From positions 84,072,899 through 84,136,898 of the forward strand of contig CM045770.1 in NCBI GenBank assembly GCA_025200525.1: a DNA stretch of 64,000 bases, given 5' to 3'. The number at the start of each line of letters is the position of its first letter. Within the stretch, counting starts at the first letter, position 1. The position numbers and the translations under genes were made by a program. The notes below the pieces were generated by a model, which saw only the letters and a list, made by a program, of their open reading frames with translations, was not told the DNA's origin and did no database searches. This DNA comes from Camellia lanceoleosa (taxonomy: Eukaryota; Streptophyta; Magnoliopsida; Ericales; Theaceae). Positions 1 through 12,700 of this stretch are shown in pieces.

Positions 1-97
1 ATCAGATTAATTATCTAATATATATTTATCAGAGTGCGCAGCGGATAACTTACACATGGCAAATTTTGAGGGCAAAATTTTAAAAAGGATGGAAGAT

Positions 98-1582
98 TGT
101 AACAATCCAGATTTTTAATTATTATGTAGAATTTATACTAATATTATTTAATTTCAATTCAAAAAATATATAATTTATTATATATATTATTATGTGTAAT
201 TTTGTAAAATAATATAATTATTAAAAGTTTAGGGGTCAAAATATAAATAAATAATAATAATAATGAGTGTGGTATTAAAATAAATAATTAATTTTATGTT
301 GGTATACGATAAAATGTAACTTATTTAAGAATTAAATTATTTATATAAGTATATTAAAATATTAAGTTAAAAGGTAATTATCTTAAATATTTATTTAGGA
401 TAAGATTGAATCTTTAGAATTAATTATGAAATCTGTGAAAGGATTGGGGAGACACGTGTAGCCTAGAGAGTGGTTCTCCTCCCTATTTAAGGGAGACGCT
501 TCACCTGGCAGGAAGAAAGAAAATGAAGGAAGAAGAAAAGGAAAAGAAAGGAGAAAAGAAAAAAAGAAAGAGGAAAGAAAGAGAGAAGAGAAAGGAAATA
601 ATAGTGGAAGTGAAAAAGGGTTTGTGATAGTGGAAATGAAAAGTAAGGTATTAAAATAAAGGTGAGTTGTATTATACTTTGAGTCATCAAAATGTATTTT
701 ACGTATGTTTTGACTTACCAAAATCTATTTTATACAAGTTATGTTTTATTAATATATAAATAAAGTTATATTTTATAAAGATTTCAGTTACGTGGTTTTA
801 TTTCTAAACCTTATTTACTTAAAAGGAAACCCATGGATATGTTTGTTTATATTTTAAAGAATATTTGGCTATGACCTTATATACAATTATGTTTTGTAAG
901 TACCACCACGGGAGTCCAACGCCTTTGTGGACTTAAATAACCATTGGCCTCTGTTTGACCACTTTGTGGTCCTCTGTTTGTCATGGATCTATTGACCTCT
1001 GTTCTGTGCAGAGCAAAGTGCTGTGCGGAACTAAGTGTTACACTATTGTGAGAGCCACCTCTAGAATCCATACGAGCTACCTCTTAAATCCGTACCTTTG
1101 TTACATTGTCATACATGACCTCATCTCGCTACATTACGTATTGTGGTTATTGTTATATATTGATATAAAATCTGTATTTCAGTTTCTGCTACTTAAATGA
1201 TTTGTTATGTAAATGTTTTGGCCTAACTAACGATCCATGGTTATTTCGTGTCCCTTATACTCTTGGTATAATATTTCTCACTCTGCCATGTGCTTATAGT
1301 TATTTACCAATTTTCAGGAAATAGCTTGTGGAAAGTCTTAGATGCGGGGCTGCGGAATAGACACACACGGCATTTTTATGATATTTCTCTATGTAAATAA
1401 CGACCTTTTTGATCAATATAATTTTATAATAAAAATAGAAGCTCCGATGATCATTTTGGTACCCTTATTTAAACATTTCTTCCGCTTGCGTTTCTTGATT
1501 TGTTTATGAATTGGCCGTAGGTAACTTCAGTTACTGGCCATCACGATGCTTAACTCTTGGGTACGGGGAGCGGGTCGTGACA
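98..1582 (+). repeat. Lone LTR of a chromovirus-type Ty3/gypsy family
   Basis: The segment begins TGTAACAATCC and ends GGGTCGTGACA, the same kind of termini (TG...CA) as the LTRs of the chromovirus at 6639-16406 when that is read on its minus strand. It also shares internal motifs with that LTR around 1010-1070 (GCAAAGTGCT, GAGCCACCTCTAGAATCC). A TATA-like CTATTTAAGG lies near 484, followed by a purine-rich tract at 510-600. No internal retroelement domain follows, so this looks like a solo LTR or one end of a lost element. The 5-bp flanks do not match, so the boundaries are less sure than for the other elements. The open frame on the minus strand at 395-721 only reflects the purine tract. 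Confidence 0.6.
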
Positions 1583-4500
1583 CTATAATTCATGCAAGGA
1601 TAACATACTAATTGCCTCTAATAAATTCAAAGATATCATCATGTAATCTTATGATTTCTTTTAATCACGTTTTATCTCTCTAGATCTTCCTTTAAAAAGC
1701 TTACAAGGTTTAAGGTTGTCAGGTGAAACAACATTTTCTGTTGTTACTTCTTGACAGAATTTCACTAACCTGCTTTTCCAGAAACTAAACTTAACATTAG
1801 AAAATCCCAAAATCTGAAATTTAATTCAAAACTGATCTTACCACTTACCCTAGAATCAAACATGGTCGGAAAAGTTCTCAAGAAGACTAGAGGGGTCACA
1901 CCGGTCCCACTTAAGACCCAATTAACCTTACACAAAACTTTTAAGAGCATATTGACTCCTAGTCTATGAGAAACAAATTTAGAATTAAGTTTTCTAGGAG
2001 ATAAGCTAGGTTAAAACAAACCCAGTTTACAAACTTATAAGCAATTAAAAATTGCTATTTGAATTACACCACTCATAAAAGTTAACCAGTACTCCCGGAA
2101 CTGAGCCCATTATTTTTGAATAAAAATTAGAAATATTTTAGCTAATGCTAAAATTTGGTTTCTTCTCCCAAAACCAAAACACTTTGGAAATAATCAGATT
2201 ATAAACAAAGGCTTTCTCCAAATTTGGTTTTCTAACACTTTGGGAATAAAAAGATGAAACCCAAAGACTTCCTCTAACCACAAAGGTTTGAAACCAAATC
2301 CATCTTAATTACAATTTCTGAACAAATCAGAAATACTTTTTAGCTAAAACTAAACTTTGGTTTCTATTATAGAAAACCAAAACACTTTGGGAATAAAAAA
2401 TTAATCCTAAAGGCTTTTTCTAAACCCTAAGGTTTATAATTTCTTTCTCTATTTCCTTTCACTATGGTGAAACTATTATAAATTAGAAAATAAAACCATT
2501 GCAAATGAAAATGGAAATGCAATGGTTACGATTATAAATTGTCTAAATTTGCAAAACTGAGTTCATGGTTGCATTCAGAATCATCTGTTTAGTGAAGAAC
2601 ACACTTCTCTACTTGTAATGCTTATCTTTGTATAAAATACATTACAAAACTCTATCCTCGTTGCCGCTAAATTTCCATACTCACTGTTCATATACACACT
2701 TGGATACAAGATGAGTCAATGAACCAATAAAGTGAATATTATATAAGTAATTTCAGTTATAATTCGCAATGTGTAATTTAAAGGTTATAGATGCATTGCC
2801 GTTACAAGAATATCATGAGTTGTATGGCTATAAATCAATTATACATAAAGGAATCTTATAGTTATAATGTTGGCAATCCAACCATATAACTATGAGCAAA
2901 TATATATAACAATAGAGTTAAACTCCCACTTCTCATTCCATGAATACAAAAATATTTTGGAGTAATTTCCTTAATAACCTATCAAGATATGAAAGAACTC
3001 ACAATTGATATAACAAAAAATAAATAGAATAAATAAGAGTTAATATCACTACAATACCAAGCTATACCACAATGTGATAATGCAACACAATTATAAGTAA
3101 GCTCAGAAATAAGACCATTATATAGAAAAATCGAAACTATTTTACTAAATTTTCTCCTAAAACAAACCTATTTTGAGAGATATTCTATATCGTCGAAAAC
3201 CTCTCAACTAGTTGATTCTCTTGAAATTATCAAAATCCAGCTATTAACTTTTTTCAGAATTTAATTAATCAAATTAAATCGAAAGTATCACCACACTTTC
3301 AAAACAACATACGGAATAAATCCGAAATGAAACTGAACTATAAAGTGGATAATTAAATTCATTATAATTTCGAAAGTCCAATATTATTCCTTATTCCACG
3401 GAAATGTAATCCTAATCAAATAAAAAATTAGTAGTCCAATTTACTAATTCTAATTTATTTTATTTGTTCGTATTATATATCATCATTTTTTTCTTTGGTA
3501 AACCTGTAAAAAAAGTTAGCTACAAAAGAAAATAATCAAACAAATCAAATAAAATAGTAAGAATCTTACACAATAAAATTTTTATTTTTATAAACTTCTA
3601 CCAACGTAAACACAAACAATCAAATAACTCATGCAATAGCAACTAATTAATATAAAAAATTACACGAATAAATTATTAGAAATAAACAACTCAAAACAAT
3701 CCAATAACTCTAGGCAATTAAATTAATTTTAATTCCAAGAGTTACTATAATAAATAAAAATAAAAGCTAAATTATTTTTTCCAAAACTATTTATAAAAAA
3801 AATCTGTTTTAAGATTGTTGGTATCTTTCCATAACAGTACAATAAAAATATATAAAATAAATTAAATAGAAATGACAAAATAATTTTTTTATTAGAGGAT
3901 GAAATACAGAATAAACGACACAACTAAATACATAAATAAATTAAATTACATTACTAAAAGAACAAATTATTAACATGGATAACTAAAGATTAGAACTCGT
4001 CAAGGTAAACTAAATTTTGAAAAATTAAAGAACAAATAATAAGAACAGAAGTAAACCGAAACTTGTGTGATATCACAGTTTCTTTAAGACAAATTTACCG
4101 CCTCCCGATGGATATTAAAGGTATGCTGGCGTCAATCTCCCAGAATATACGACGGTTGAAACCAGCAAATGGAGAAGCACTTTTTGAATAGTTTCGGCAA
4201 ACTTGACAATTGATGCACTCTTTCTAACAAGAACCAAAGAAGAGGCTAACAAAAGAAGATAGAAAAATCTTTCTTTGGTGTAAAAAATCATTTCTAACTT
4301 TTTATCTCTAAACACCATTTCATTTTTCATCGCAAAACCTCTCTTAAAAAAACTTCTTTCAAGTTAGAGGGGAAATGCCTCTATTTATACAAGTTGGAGA
4401 ATCCTTAGCCATGAAGGCTATACATCAATAGGGCCATCAAATGCCATTAACCAAGACCATCAACTCCATTATCAAAAGATGAGAATTATAAAAATCTAAA

Positions 4501-4967
4501 CCTCCCACATGCTTAATATATATATAAATAAATATGTATATAATAATGTTTGAATAAACCAACTAGATGTGTCACAAAATGGATACTAATGTTAGGTCAC
4601 AACCCTATTCAAATCCAATTCTTAAACATATGCACAAGTTAAGCTCAACACAACATAGCTTAGCTTGGGCTTAAGATAAGTCCAAGACCAAACCCAACAC
4701 ATATACATGCACAAGTACAAGCATAAGCACAAGTCTAGGTCCAGTCCAAACTAAGACTAAGTCTAAATCTAAGTCCAATTTTATTAATGCCTACTTTATG
4801 AGACAATTTTCATTCACAATTCAATAGTTTCGGCTAATTATTTTTATATTGTAATCTTTTTTCACTTGAGAGAATACAAAACTACTCAGATTCACCTCAA
4901 TCGGTGGTTGAGTCCCACTTTAATTTTAAATTAAAGTTGCCAAAAAACTATTATTTTCCAACCGGTT
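1583..4967. other. AT-rich gene-poor stretch
   Basis: I see no protein family or RNA gene here. The sequence is AT-rich, with short related segments at about 2140-2240 and 2340-2430 that both carry AAACCAAAACACTTTGG and a following GGGAATAAAAA. On the minus strand near 4380 there is a TATAAATA box with a leader-like region behind it (4080-4400), which could be the promoter of a decayed LTR. No matching second LTR was found. The 71-residue minus-strand frame at 4115-4330 has no recognisable domain. Confidence 0.5.
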
Positions 4968-5367
4968 CTTCAAAGTAACAATAGTTGTCGATTAAGGATG
5001 TATTTTTTATGCTAGATCATTCTAAGCATGCTATTAACAATTTTCTCTTATAATTTCTCATGTTTTACTAAAACTTTATTATAAAAAAACTTCAAATAAT
5101 ATACAAGACAAATTTTGTGCATCACTCTTGAATTCAGATAAAATCTTTGAACTATTAAGATGAGATTTTGGTTTTAAGATCACAAAACTTGTTATCTATA
5201 ATAAGAAGCTGTCTATCAACTTGATCCGTGAGCTCATATGGTAACTTGTTTGAACCAATCCTATTGAGTAAGGTTTGGATTTAAGGTATTGACTCTCAAC
5301 ATGGCTTGACTTGTTAAAAAAAAAAATGCCCGTTAAACAGATTTAGACATCATTTTTTGATTAAAAT
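4968..5367 (+). repeat. Left part of an ancient duplicated block (copy X)
   Basis: This stretch matches 42007-42475 in direct orientation with scattered substitutions and small indels. Shared stretches include ATTTCTCATGTTTTACTAAA and GTGAGCTCATATGG-type sequence. The match resumes on the far side of the 20.7-kb LTR element at 26102, and copy Y is continuous across the junction. The last five bases, AAAAT, are the left target-site duplication of that element. Confidence 0.85.
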
Positions 5368-5887
5368 TGTGGGGACATATTTTCTGAGTACCAACACGTG
5401 GCCGAGGTGACACCGAAGTGTCAGCCGAGATGTCACGTGCCCTGGTCTAGATACCAGGATGATCTCGGCTAGGCCGAGGTTATCTCATGAATACAGAACC
5501 GGATAAGCGGATAAAGGACAGAGTCCTAGAATGAAGAAAGACTACAAGATGGATGAGTAATACTCTCGAGTCTATCCTTATCTCTTGAAGAGTCCAAGGT
5601 AAATCGAATTAGAGTCCATGGAAGTAAGACTTCTAGTGGACCGGGATGGAGTAAAATTATAAAGAAGGGCACCCGTGGTCTAAGGTCATGTCAAGCCTTG
5701 AGCAGTAATTTAAGCACTTGAATTATCTTTAAGAGATACTAACTTGTTCGTCGGAGTGTCCCCGGGTGGAAGAAGCACCGCCGGAGCCTTTTCTTTCTGT
5801 GCAGGATAATAGGGTGCCATCTGTTCTACCTGTGTTCTACAGCTGAATTACTAAGGAGGGCAGTGTGATCGGAAAATCACTCACACA
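5368..5887 (+). repeat. 5' LTR of the Tat-clade element
   Basis: It starts TGTGGGGACATATTTTC and ends ATCACTCACACA. It pairs with 25556-26096, which is about 20 bp longer because of several small indels. It contains ACACGTGGCCGAGGTGACA-type sequence shared with the other copy. Transcription of the element would start inside this LTR. Confidence 0.92.
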
Positions 5888-5888
5888 A

Positions 5889-5910
5889 TTTGGCGACGTC
5901 TGTGGGAACG
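5889..5910 (+). other. Primer binding site of the Tat-clade element
   Basis: TTTGGCGACGTCTGTGGGAA follows the 5' LTR by one or two bases. Sequences of this form (TGGCGCCGTCTGTGGGAA) sit at this position in many Tat elements and pair with a host tRNA 3' end. The A in GGCGAC may be CpG decay. I do not assign the tRNA. Confidence 0.75.
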
Positions 5911-5922
5911 AAAGAAGAGTAG

Positions 5923-6638
5923 ATGGCCAGTAACACGCAGAAGGAAAAGATTGGGGACAACACTTCTGCTGGGAGTAGAAGACCCGTCGACCCTAACGCT
6001 GAAGGAGGAGACCACAACGAAGAAACTCGTGATCAGAATCACGCAGAGAAAGGCGTCGGCCAAGATGGCGACACATCAAAGAAAACGGACCAGGGCAAGT
6101 ACTATAACGAGGACAACCTCCAGACCTGGAAAAACAGATGTCTAAGGAGGGATGAAGAAGTAAAGGAGATGGCAAACAAGTTGGCTGACCTTCAATCGGT
6201 CGTCAACTTCATGATGCAAAATAATGTCATGCAGCCGCCATACCCGCTACAGGACACGCCAATGCTAGCAGCAAACGCCCAGAAGAAGGGGCAGAAAGAA
6301 ATCCCTGAAGCCTCTCAGCACACGAGGAGTGGAAGGCACTCTCACCGACCCTCCAGGGAAGTCGGCCGAGAAGAGCCGAGAAGAGAAGAGTCCCGAAGGA
6401 CATATCACGAGAAGGAGGCAGACCCCAAAGAACATCGGCATGTTCAGGGGCGGGTATTGTGTTTCGATGCATCTTGCGGGGAAGGATCGAAAATGGGCCA
6501 CCATGAGGCCGAGTAGTCTTGAAAAGGTCAAGTCCAAAGACGGTAAGACTCTGAGGAAAAGTAAAGAAGACTTGAGAGATTACCTCAAGAGGAAGCAAGA
6601 GAATGCCGGAGTTGAAGTAACCTCCCCGGTTAAGCCGA
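5923..6638 (+). pseudogene. Gag, N-terminal part, Tat-clade element (broken)
   Basis: This is the start of the capsid-type Gag polyprotein. The first frame runs from the ATG at 5923 to a stop at 6516. It encodes a hydrophilic, charged N-terminal region with a heptad-like segment around residues 65-95. The expected reading then continues in a second frame that stays open to the insertion point (part of 6329-6638, rich in Lys, Arg and Glu). A frameshift therefore lies at roughly 6430-6510. At 6638 the reading is cut by the nested chromovirus, and Gag coding resumes near 16407, on the other side. No start other than 5923 is plausible, since it lies 35 bp past the primer site. Confidence 0.8.
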
Positions 6639-9128
6639 TGTCACGACCCAAACCCGGCCCTATGGGTTTAGCACCGTAACTGGCCAGTAATCCGTGATTA
6701 CCAAAGGCCTGCTTAACAATCAATCAATATAAACAGAGTTCAGGGCCTGGCGGAAGCCAAAACAATAAATGAATAGTGTCCAATGAGCTGTGACAATCTG
6801 TATGCCAAAAGTTTTTCATTCAAATGCACATAGACAGTACAGTACAAAACGGCATACATACATATATACATGTCCATAACAGTCGATAAAACTGGGGCCT
6901 AACCCCTTGGACAATACAAGAATTCTGATAGCCTATACAATGATCCTAGCGATACAAAGCGTGAGACAAGCAGGGAAGTACAAAGACCCCAAAGCCATGG
7001 CATGGCAACAAGGAACCTCATTGTGAGGCATACAATTTGGTGGACAAAAGCGGGGTGACCCACGCTCTAGCTCGATCAAAGCTTTGAGAACCTACATATA
7101 TATATAAACAGTGAGCTAAAGCCCAGTGAATAACATAATGTATAAAGGGGTTATGAATGAATGTCCTTACAATACGGTAATGAAATCAATTCATTAAACA
7201 ATATTTCAATCTTTCAATATTTCAGTCAATCAATATTTTGATCATTCAATAATTCAGTCAATCAGTCATATGTGGTACATCCATTAGCCTATAACAATAA
7301 GTCCAAAAGGACCGGGCCTTAGCAGACCCAAACAATAATGATGGCCATCAATCGATAACAATATGGTTCCACGAGGAAACCGACTGATGTGGATTCAAGA
7401 GGTGGCTCCCATCAGCACTTAGCTAGCTCATGATTCTAGAGGTGGCTCGATGTAGCACTTTGCTCCATATCAGTAAACAATCAGTAACAGTGATGCTAAG
7501 GATGCCACAATATAATTCCCAATACAGGACATACATTCATTCAATAAACAATATCAGTTCAATAAACATTTGATTCGAGATTCAAAAGATAACCATTTTG
7601 AACATATCTTTACACAACTGTTACTCACGAGATTGGGCTAAAAGCGGCTAGAGCGTGTCCCCGAGAGCCAACCCTAAACAATAAAACAATTGAACACACA
7701 CTAAGTTTAACAGTTGGAAAGGATGATAATTAAATCCCTAAATTTCCTCGGTGTGGTTCTATGACCAAATCCTCATCAAGATGCCTTAAACTAGGCCTAA
7801 GAATGCCTAGGATGGGATGAGGATGCAAAGTTACACTTGGAAGGCATTTTTCAAAAGTTGCTGGAAATAGGCACCTCGCTCGAGCGAGCATTCCTTCGCT
7901 CGAGCGAGCTTCCAAAATCAAAGGCTTCGCTCGAGCGAACAATCCTTCGCTCGAGCGGAAAACTTCTGGTTGCTCGATTTTTACGCGCGATACCACGCCC
8001 GATGCTCGCTCGAGCAAGCTTGCAAAAACGCAGGGCTCGCTCGAGCGAGGAATCCTTCGCTCGAGCGAGGAAGCAAAATCTGGAATTTCCAGATTTGTCT
8101 CCCAAGTTCGAACTAAGTATTCAAACACTCAAATCTCATCCTCTTGGCCCCAAATTCTGGGAAAACACTTTCAACTCAATGTATTACAAGTTTCAAAAGC
8201 TATTTTGTACATGCAAGGGCCAAGGGTTGATCAATCAAAGCCATTTTCAAACCATTTTCAAGAATATTTTCCAAACATGAATTGTATGAACTTCAAACCA
8301 ATTTTCAGCTTTAAATCTTGCTCTAAGGAGCTCAAAACTTGGAAAACAAACTGAAAACATGGTCTATGATAAAAACATGGACATGCATGCATCATTCTTC
8401 AAGAATCAACCTCAAAATGCATCAATTTAAGCATGCATGTAACATTTGAGCTCTAAATCACTTCCTTTGAACCAAATCATGATCTAATCCTACAATGAAG
8501 CAAGAATCATGCAAGAATCAGCCTTAAATACACAATCAAAGAGATGCATTCCTACCTTGAGTCTTGTATTTAAGGTTTAGGAGTTCAACTATACAATCAA
8601 CCTTCCAAACCTACAAGTCTCCAAGCGAAATGAGATGAAATCAAGCCTTCCCCTCACTTACACTCTCTAATTTCGGTTGAATAGGCAACAAATAGCTGAT
8701 GAATATGTTTAGTTAAGTGTTTAGGCTCAATACTCACAATAAACAAAGGGTCCACTATGGGTGGCAATTTCGTAATTAAGTCAAACTCTTCAATTAACTC
8801 AATTTAATCTAATTTAATCATTCCTAATCAATTTTCAGATAAATATGCCACTAAATCATGAATATTACGCTGATTGCAAAACATCGAACGGTTTCAAATT
8901 CGGCCGCCGATAAGGCCTTCAATTAGCAATTTAAATGCATAAACATGGGCAGATATTCTATCGATCAAACAGATGCAATATGCAATTCAATAGATACATT
9001 CTTTCAGTTTCAGTTTCGATTTCAATCGATCTATTCAATACTTCAATCATTTCAATTATCAATCATTATCAGTTCAAATTAGCGATAATCAGTATATAAT
9101 TCAGTAATCGGTAACGAGGGTCGTTACA
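6639..9128 (-). repeat. 3' LTR of the chromovirus (complete copy)
   Basis: This 2.49-kb LTR begins TGTCACGACCC and ends CGAGGGTCGTTACA on the plus strand. Between 7874 and 8070 it holds seven copies or near-copies of the palindrome TCGCTCGAGCGA. Plus-strand frames such as 7837-8280 are chance readings through this LTR. Confidence 0.93.
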
Positions 9129-9142
9129 GTCTCCCCTCCTTA
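9129..9142 (-). other. Polypurine tract of the chromovirus
   Basis: On the minus strand the bases next to the 3' LTR read AAGGAGGGGAGAC. That is the usual purine-rich primer for plus-strand synthesis, and it sets the element's orientation together with the primer site at 13941-13952. Confidence 0.8.
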
Positions 9143-9150
9143 TAAAGAGT

Positions 9151-9741
9151 TTAGTCCTCTAAACTCGGGTTACCTTCATTCTGAAAGAAAGCAGGATCCA
9201 ATGGAAACAATTCAGGATATCTTCTCATCATATCATCTTCCCTTTCCCAAGTGGCATACACACCACCATGATTCTGCCAATCCACTTTCACTAACGGAAT
9301 TTCTTTGTTCCTTAGTTTCTTGATCCGTCTGTTTACAATCTGTATAGGACGTTCCTCGTAAGTGTAGTCATCACTCAACACTATCCGAGTAGGCTCAATC
9401 ACATGAAACGGATCTCGAAGATAGTCTCTCAACATCGAAATGTGGAAGACATTATGCATATGCTCCATTTCAGGAGGAAGTGCAACTCGATACGCCACCG
9501 GATTGATTTTCTCAATAATCTGATACGGTCCGACATACCTCGGCGCTAACTTGCCTTTGACTCCAAAACGAGTCTGACCCTTCATTGGTGTCACTTTCAC
9601 AAACACGTGATCACCTACTTCATATTCTCTATCCCGTCTTCTGACATCTGCATAACTCTTACATCTACTGTGCGGTTTCAGGTCTTTCTTTGTATCAATT
9701 TCACTTTCTCGATCGTTTATACACAATTTGGGCCCAAGCAA
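9151..9741 (-). pseudogene. Integrase C-terminal domain and chromodomain-like tail (chromovirus, frame-shifted part)
   Basis: This frame continues the pol polyprotein after a frame break at roughly 9740-9810. It carries YEVGDHVFVKV and VGPYQIIEKI, the GPY/F-type module of chromoviral integrases that binds DNA after the catalytic core. It ends in a chromodomain-like tail (IQIVNRRIKKLRNKEIPLVK, then VDWQNHG, then ATWE) that in this family steers insertion to marked chromatin. It stops 23 bp from the 3' LTR, as expected. The ATG at 9741 is not a real start, because the protein should be read on from the upstream frame. Confidence 0.88.
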
Positions 9742-12700
9742 AGGCCCATCTCCAACTTCGCCACAAATTGAGATCTACACTTTCGCCATACAATGCCTCG
9801 AAAGGCGCCATACCAATACTCGAATGGTAGCTGTTGTTGTAGGCGAATTCAGCCAATGGCAAATGGCTTTCCCAGTTTCCCTGAAAATCAAGGACACACA
9901 TTCTCAATAGATCCTCTAAAGTCTGAATAGTCCTTTCTGACTGTCCATCTGTCTGAGGATGATAGGCACTACTCAGCCTCAATTCAAGATTAATGCAATC
10001 TGAGGCTCGCGGAACCTCGATGTAAACTTGAATCACATGCGAAACAATAGACACAGGTACTCCGTGCAGTCTAACAATTTCGTCAATATAAATAACAGCC
10101 AATTTATCCGCATTATAAATTGTCTTGACAGGCAGGAAATGTGCAGATTTAGTCAGTCTATCAACAATAACCCAAATAGAATCCATACCTTTCTTGGAGC
10201 GCGGTAATCCAACGATAAAATCCATCGTGATATGCTCCCATTTCCACTCGGGTATGGATAAGGGTTGCAATAATCCTGCGGGTCGTTGATGTTCAACTTT
10301 GACTTGTTGGCAATGGAGACACTTAGACACAAAGTCGGTAATTTCTTTCTTCATTCCCGGCCACCAGAAATTCTGTTTCAAATCTTGATACATTTTCGTA
10401 TTCCCCGGGTGAATAGACAATTTCGAATTGTGGCCCTCTTGCAGAATTCTTCTTTTCAATTCACTGTCATTCGGTACACACAATCTATCTTGAAATTTTA
10501 ATACATTGTTCTCAAATTTGTAACCCGGTCTCGGCTTAGACTCTCTTTCCTCGATGATCTTTTTCAAAAAGTCATCCAGTTGCTGTTTCTCTTTAACTTC
10601 TTCAATCAAGGCTGGTTGAGCAGTAATGGCAGCTATTGTTCCGCCTTGTTCTCTCAAAACAATCTCAATTTCAAATTTTTCAAGATCATAAAGCAATTCT
10701 TTCTGTTCAGTCAGCAGACAAGCTAAGTTGGCAATTGACTTTCGGCTCAATGCATCGGCAACGGTATTGGCTTTTCCCGGATGATACAAAATCTGTAAAT
10801 CATAATCTTTGATCAATTCCAGCCATCTCCGCTGTCTCATATTCAGTTCTTTCTGAGTGAAGAAATATTTCAAACTCTTATGGTCGGTATATACTTCACA
10901 TGTTGCTCCATACAGGTAGTGACGCCAAATTTTCAACGCAAAAACCACTGCAGCAAGTTCCAAATCATGGGTTGGGTAATTCTTTTCATGCGGTCTCAAC
11001 TGTCGGGAAGCATAAGCAATAACTCTCCCATTCTGCATTAAAACACATCCCAAACCCTTGTGAGAAGCATCACTAAAAACAGTGTAACCATCCATACCTG
11101 AAGGTAGAATCAAAACTGGTGCAGTCACGAGTCGGGTTTTCAATTCTTGGAATGCCGATTCCCTTTGGTCAGTCCAGTCAAATGATGTTCCCTTCTTAGT
11201 CAATTGAGTCAATGGTAAGGCAATTTTGGAGAAGTCTTTAACAAACCTTCTGTAATATCCAGCCAATCCCAAAAAGCTTCGGACTTCAGTCACATTTGTT
11301 GGTCTAGGCCAGTTCACTACAGCTTCAATTTTCTGCGGATCAACAGAAATCCCATCTTTGCTAACAACATGTCCCAAAAACATAACATGGTCAAGCCAAA
11401 ACTCACATTTAGACAGTTTAGCATACAATTTCTGTTCTCTTAAGGTTTGCAGGGCAAGTCTCAGATGATGTTCATGTTCTTTTCTACTTTTAGAATAAAT
11501 CAGTATGTCATCAATAAACACCACAATAAAGTCATCAAGGTATGGTTTGAAAATTCTATTCATAAGGTCCATAAATGCAGCTGGGGCATTTGTGACTCCA
11601 AATGGCATAACTAAAAATTCAAAGTGACCATACCTCGTTCTAAAAGCAGTTTTAGCAATATCTTCCGGTTTTACCTTCAGCTGATGATACCCCGATCTGA
11701 GATCAATCTTGGAAAACACTTGTGCACCCTGTAACTGATCAAATAAGTCATCAATACGCGGTAAGGGATATTTATTCTTTACAGTTACCTTGTTCAATTC
11801 ACGATAATCAATGCACAATCTCAATGAGCCATCTTTCTTCTTTACAAACAAAACCGGTGCACCCCACGGTGAAGTACTGGGCCTGATAAACTTCTTGTCT
11901 AACAGTTCCTGCAGTTGTACCTTCAATTCTTTCAATTCAGCTGGGGCCATTCTATAAGGAGCTTTAGACACTGGCTGTGTTCCCGGAATCACATCAACAG
12001 TAAATTCAATCTCCCTGTCAATCAAATCCCCTGGCAGATCATCTGGAAACACATCTGGGAATTCTCTGACTATAGGAATGCAATTCACATCAGTTTTAAC
12101 ACTATCAAGATGAATGATCAATCTGAGCAAGTACCCTTTACACCCCTTTCTAATCAGTTTCATGGCTTTCATAGAAGAAATCAAGTACGGGGGAGGTATC
12201 ACTTCAACTCCACTAAATACAAATTCAGGCAAACCAGGTGGACGGAAAACAACTTGCTTAGTCACACAGTCAATACTAGCATGATATTTTTGTAACCAGT
12301 CCATCCCCAATATCACATCAAAATGATCAATATTCAGTGGCAGTAAATCAATAAACAAATGTGCATCCCCAACAATAATTTCACAAGCAGGATACATATA
12401 TGCACATGTCATGGATCCCCCAATAGGTGATGATACAGCTAGCAGATAATTCATGGGTTCTAAGGGTCTATTCAATTTTCTCGAAAAAGCATACGACACA
12501 TAGGAATGTGTAGACCCCGAATCAATCAATACATATGCATTTTGAGCGCAAATAGAAAGAATACCTGACACGACGGTCTCGGTATTTTGAACATCTCCCG
12601 GCACTAGGGCAAACACTCGGCCTTGCCTCATAGGCTCTTTCCCGGTAGTCTTGGGGTTAGGCTTTGGTGTTGCAGTTGATGCTGCTGCGCTTGGTGCAGC

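Noticed and set aside
395..721. 108-residue minus-strand frame rich in Phe, Leu, Ser
   Set aside because: It is the complement of a purine tract in an LTR, and its composition reflects the tract rather than a protein.
7837..8280. Plus-strand frame with repeated ARS/RSSE-like residues (also 15155-15586)
   Set aside because: The repeats come from the TCGCTCGAGCGA palindromes in both LTR copies. There is no domain, and the frame is disrupted in the second copy.
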